From positions 62,001 through 126,000 of the forward strand of contig NZ_CP055157.1 in assembly GCF_013367775.1 (NCBI RefSeq): a DNA stretch of 64,000 nt. Direction: 5' to 3'. A program made the position numbers and the translations under genes. The notes under the pieces were generated by a model. It was given only the letters and a program-made list of their open reading frames with translations. It had not been told where the DNA came from and ran no database searches. This document shows, piece by piece, positions 63,694 through 64,000 of this stretch (positions are counted from its first letter, which is position 1; each line of letters begins with the position of its first letter). The DNA is from Microbulbifer sp. YPW1 (GTDB lineage Bacteria; Pseudomonadota; Gammaproteobacteria; Pseudomonadales; Cellvibrionaceae).

Positions 63694-64000
63694 CTAATCC
63701 CGCACCCGCTGTATCCGCTCCAAACGGGAAACACTGCCCAGATAGTCCTGCCAGCTCGCCTCCAGTTCCGCGGTCTGGTAGCGCTGGTACTTTTCCCGGT
63801 CCAGCCAGAAGACACGGGTTTGGGCCCGGCGCAGATCGATCAGAGGCAACTGATCAATGGCCGCCGAGCCCCGTTTGAAGACGGAGCCAGCCCGGGAATT
63901 CTGGATCATGTCGCTGACGATGGTGAGGTGAACATTTTCCGCTGCGGGATCAAAGTGATTCAGCGCGGCCACATCAGAAAGCGCCTCGTAGATCGGCGAG
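63694..64000 (-). CDS. conserved hypothetical protein (5' end beyond window)
   Basis: The minus-strand frame is open from the stop at 63694 to the window edge (102 codons), so the protein continues upstream. Visible sequence: ENVHLTIVSDMIQNSRAGSV, then AAIDQLPLIDLRRAQTRVFW and LDREKYQRYQTAELEASWQD, ending YLGSVSRLERIQRVRD. The LTIVSDMIQNS strand resembles the von Willebrand-like or Rossmann strands in proteins with a SDM(L/I) motif, but the family is not certain. There is no terminator evident before the phosphoesterase start. Confidence 0.6.
   Translation of the reverse strand, partial: SPIYEALSDVAALNHFDPAAENVHLTIVSDMIQNSRAGSVFKRGSAAIDQLPLIDLRRAQTRVFWLDREKYQRYQTAELEASWQDYLGSVSRLERIQRVRD

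Noticed and set aside
1..64000. CRISPR array, tRNA or rRNA gene, insertion sequence, integron attC site
   Set aside because: No regularly spaced repeats, no tRNA T-loop or rRNA-like stretch, no transposase or integrase frame seen; the palindromic repeats lack attC box layout.

Overview
This 64 kb window looks like ordinary chromosome of a marine gammaproteobacterium, most probably a Microbulbifer-like member of the Cellvibrionales. The reasons are the high GC content, the lptG-lptF / pepA-holC-valS synteny, FldB, MnmC, CbpA/CbpM and OmpW, a GH20 hexosaminidase for chitin sugars and a glycine-betaine pathway. Genus is inferred from gene content only. I found no tRNA or rRNA gene, CRISPR array, prophage or insertion sequence, and base composition looks even throughout. 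Many long antisense ORFs are GC-codon shadows and are left out.

Layout. 1-2.2 kb: cut alpha/beta hydrolase, yheU, an exported methyltransferase and an ACT-domain regulator. 2.2-5.5 kb: a palindromic repeat, then trmL-fldB-mnmC, in which two wobble-uridine tRNA modification enzymes flank a flavodoxin. 5.5-9.5 kb: DUF502, glutaminyl cyclase-like, a lipoprotein and recQ. 9.6-12.6 kb: omega-amino-acid transaminase and mmsA (beta-alanine to acetyl-CoA) ending in a strong terminator. 12.7-18.6 kb: serine hydrolase, TerB/DUF533, Na/Ca exchanger, cbpA-cbpM, ompW. 19-25.6 kb: DUF885 lipoprotein, a divergent LysR/FMN-reductase pair with a 24-bp perfect palindrome, K+ channel, tadA, rlmA and a GMC oxidoreductase. 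26-30.4 kb: GH20 hexosaminidase, an unknown secreted protein, RDD protein. 30.4-39 kb: lptF-lptG diverging from pepA, two more palindromic repeats, holC, a proline/glutamate-rich protein and valS. 39-45.5 kb: betT-betA facing betB, and a TorF-like porin. 45.7-49 kb: a cell-envelope cassette of RimK-type ATP-grasp ligase, inactive transglutaminase fused to a membrane domain, and a lipoprotein RimB/retropepsin-like protease. 49-64 kb: yqcC, dinG, acyltransferase, nhaC, DUF3549, a tiny lipoprotein, pgi, slipin-nfeD, an OlsF-like bifunctional ornithine-lipid synthase coupled to an LpxH-like phosphoesterase, and a cut ORF.

The strongest unexplained signal is a family of about 112-114 bp palindromic elements (three copies: 2242-2355, 34405-34516, 34558-34671). 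All share one conserved 25-26 nt core and one hexanucleotide hairpin loop, while both the outer stem and the inner hairpin stem differ between copies yet stay base-paired. That pattern of compensatory change argues for selection on folding. The second most interesting item is the three-gene ATP-grasp / transglutaminase-like membrane protein / aspartic protease cassette, whose substrate is unknown.
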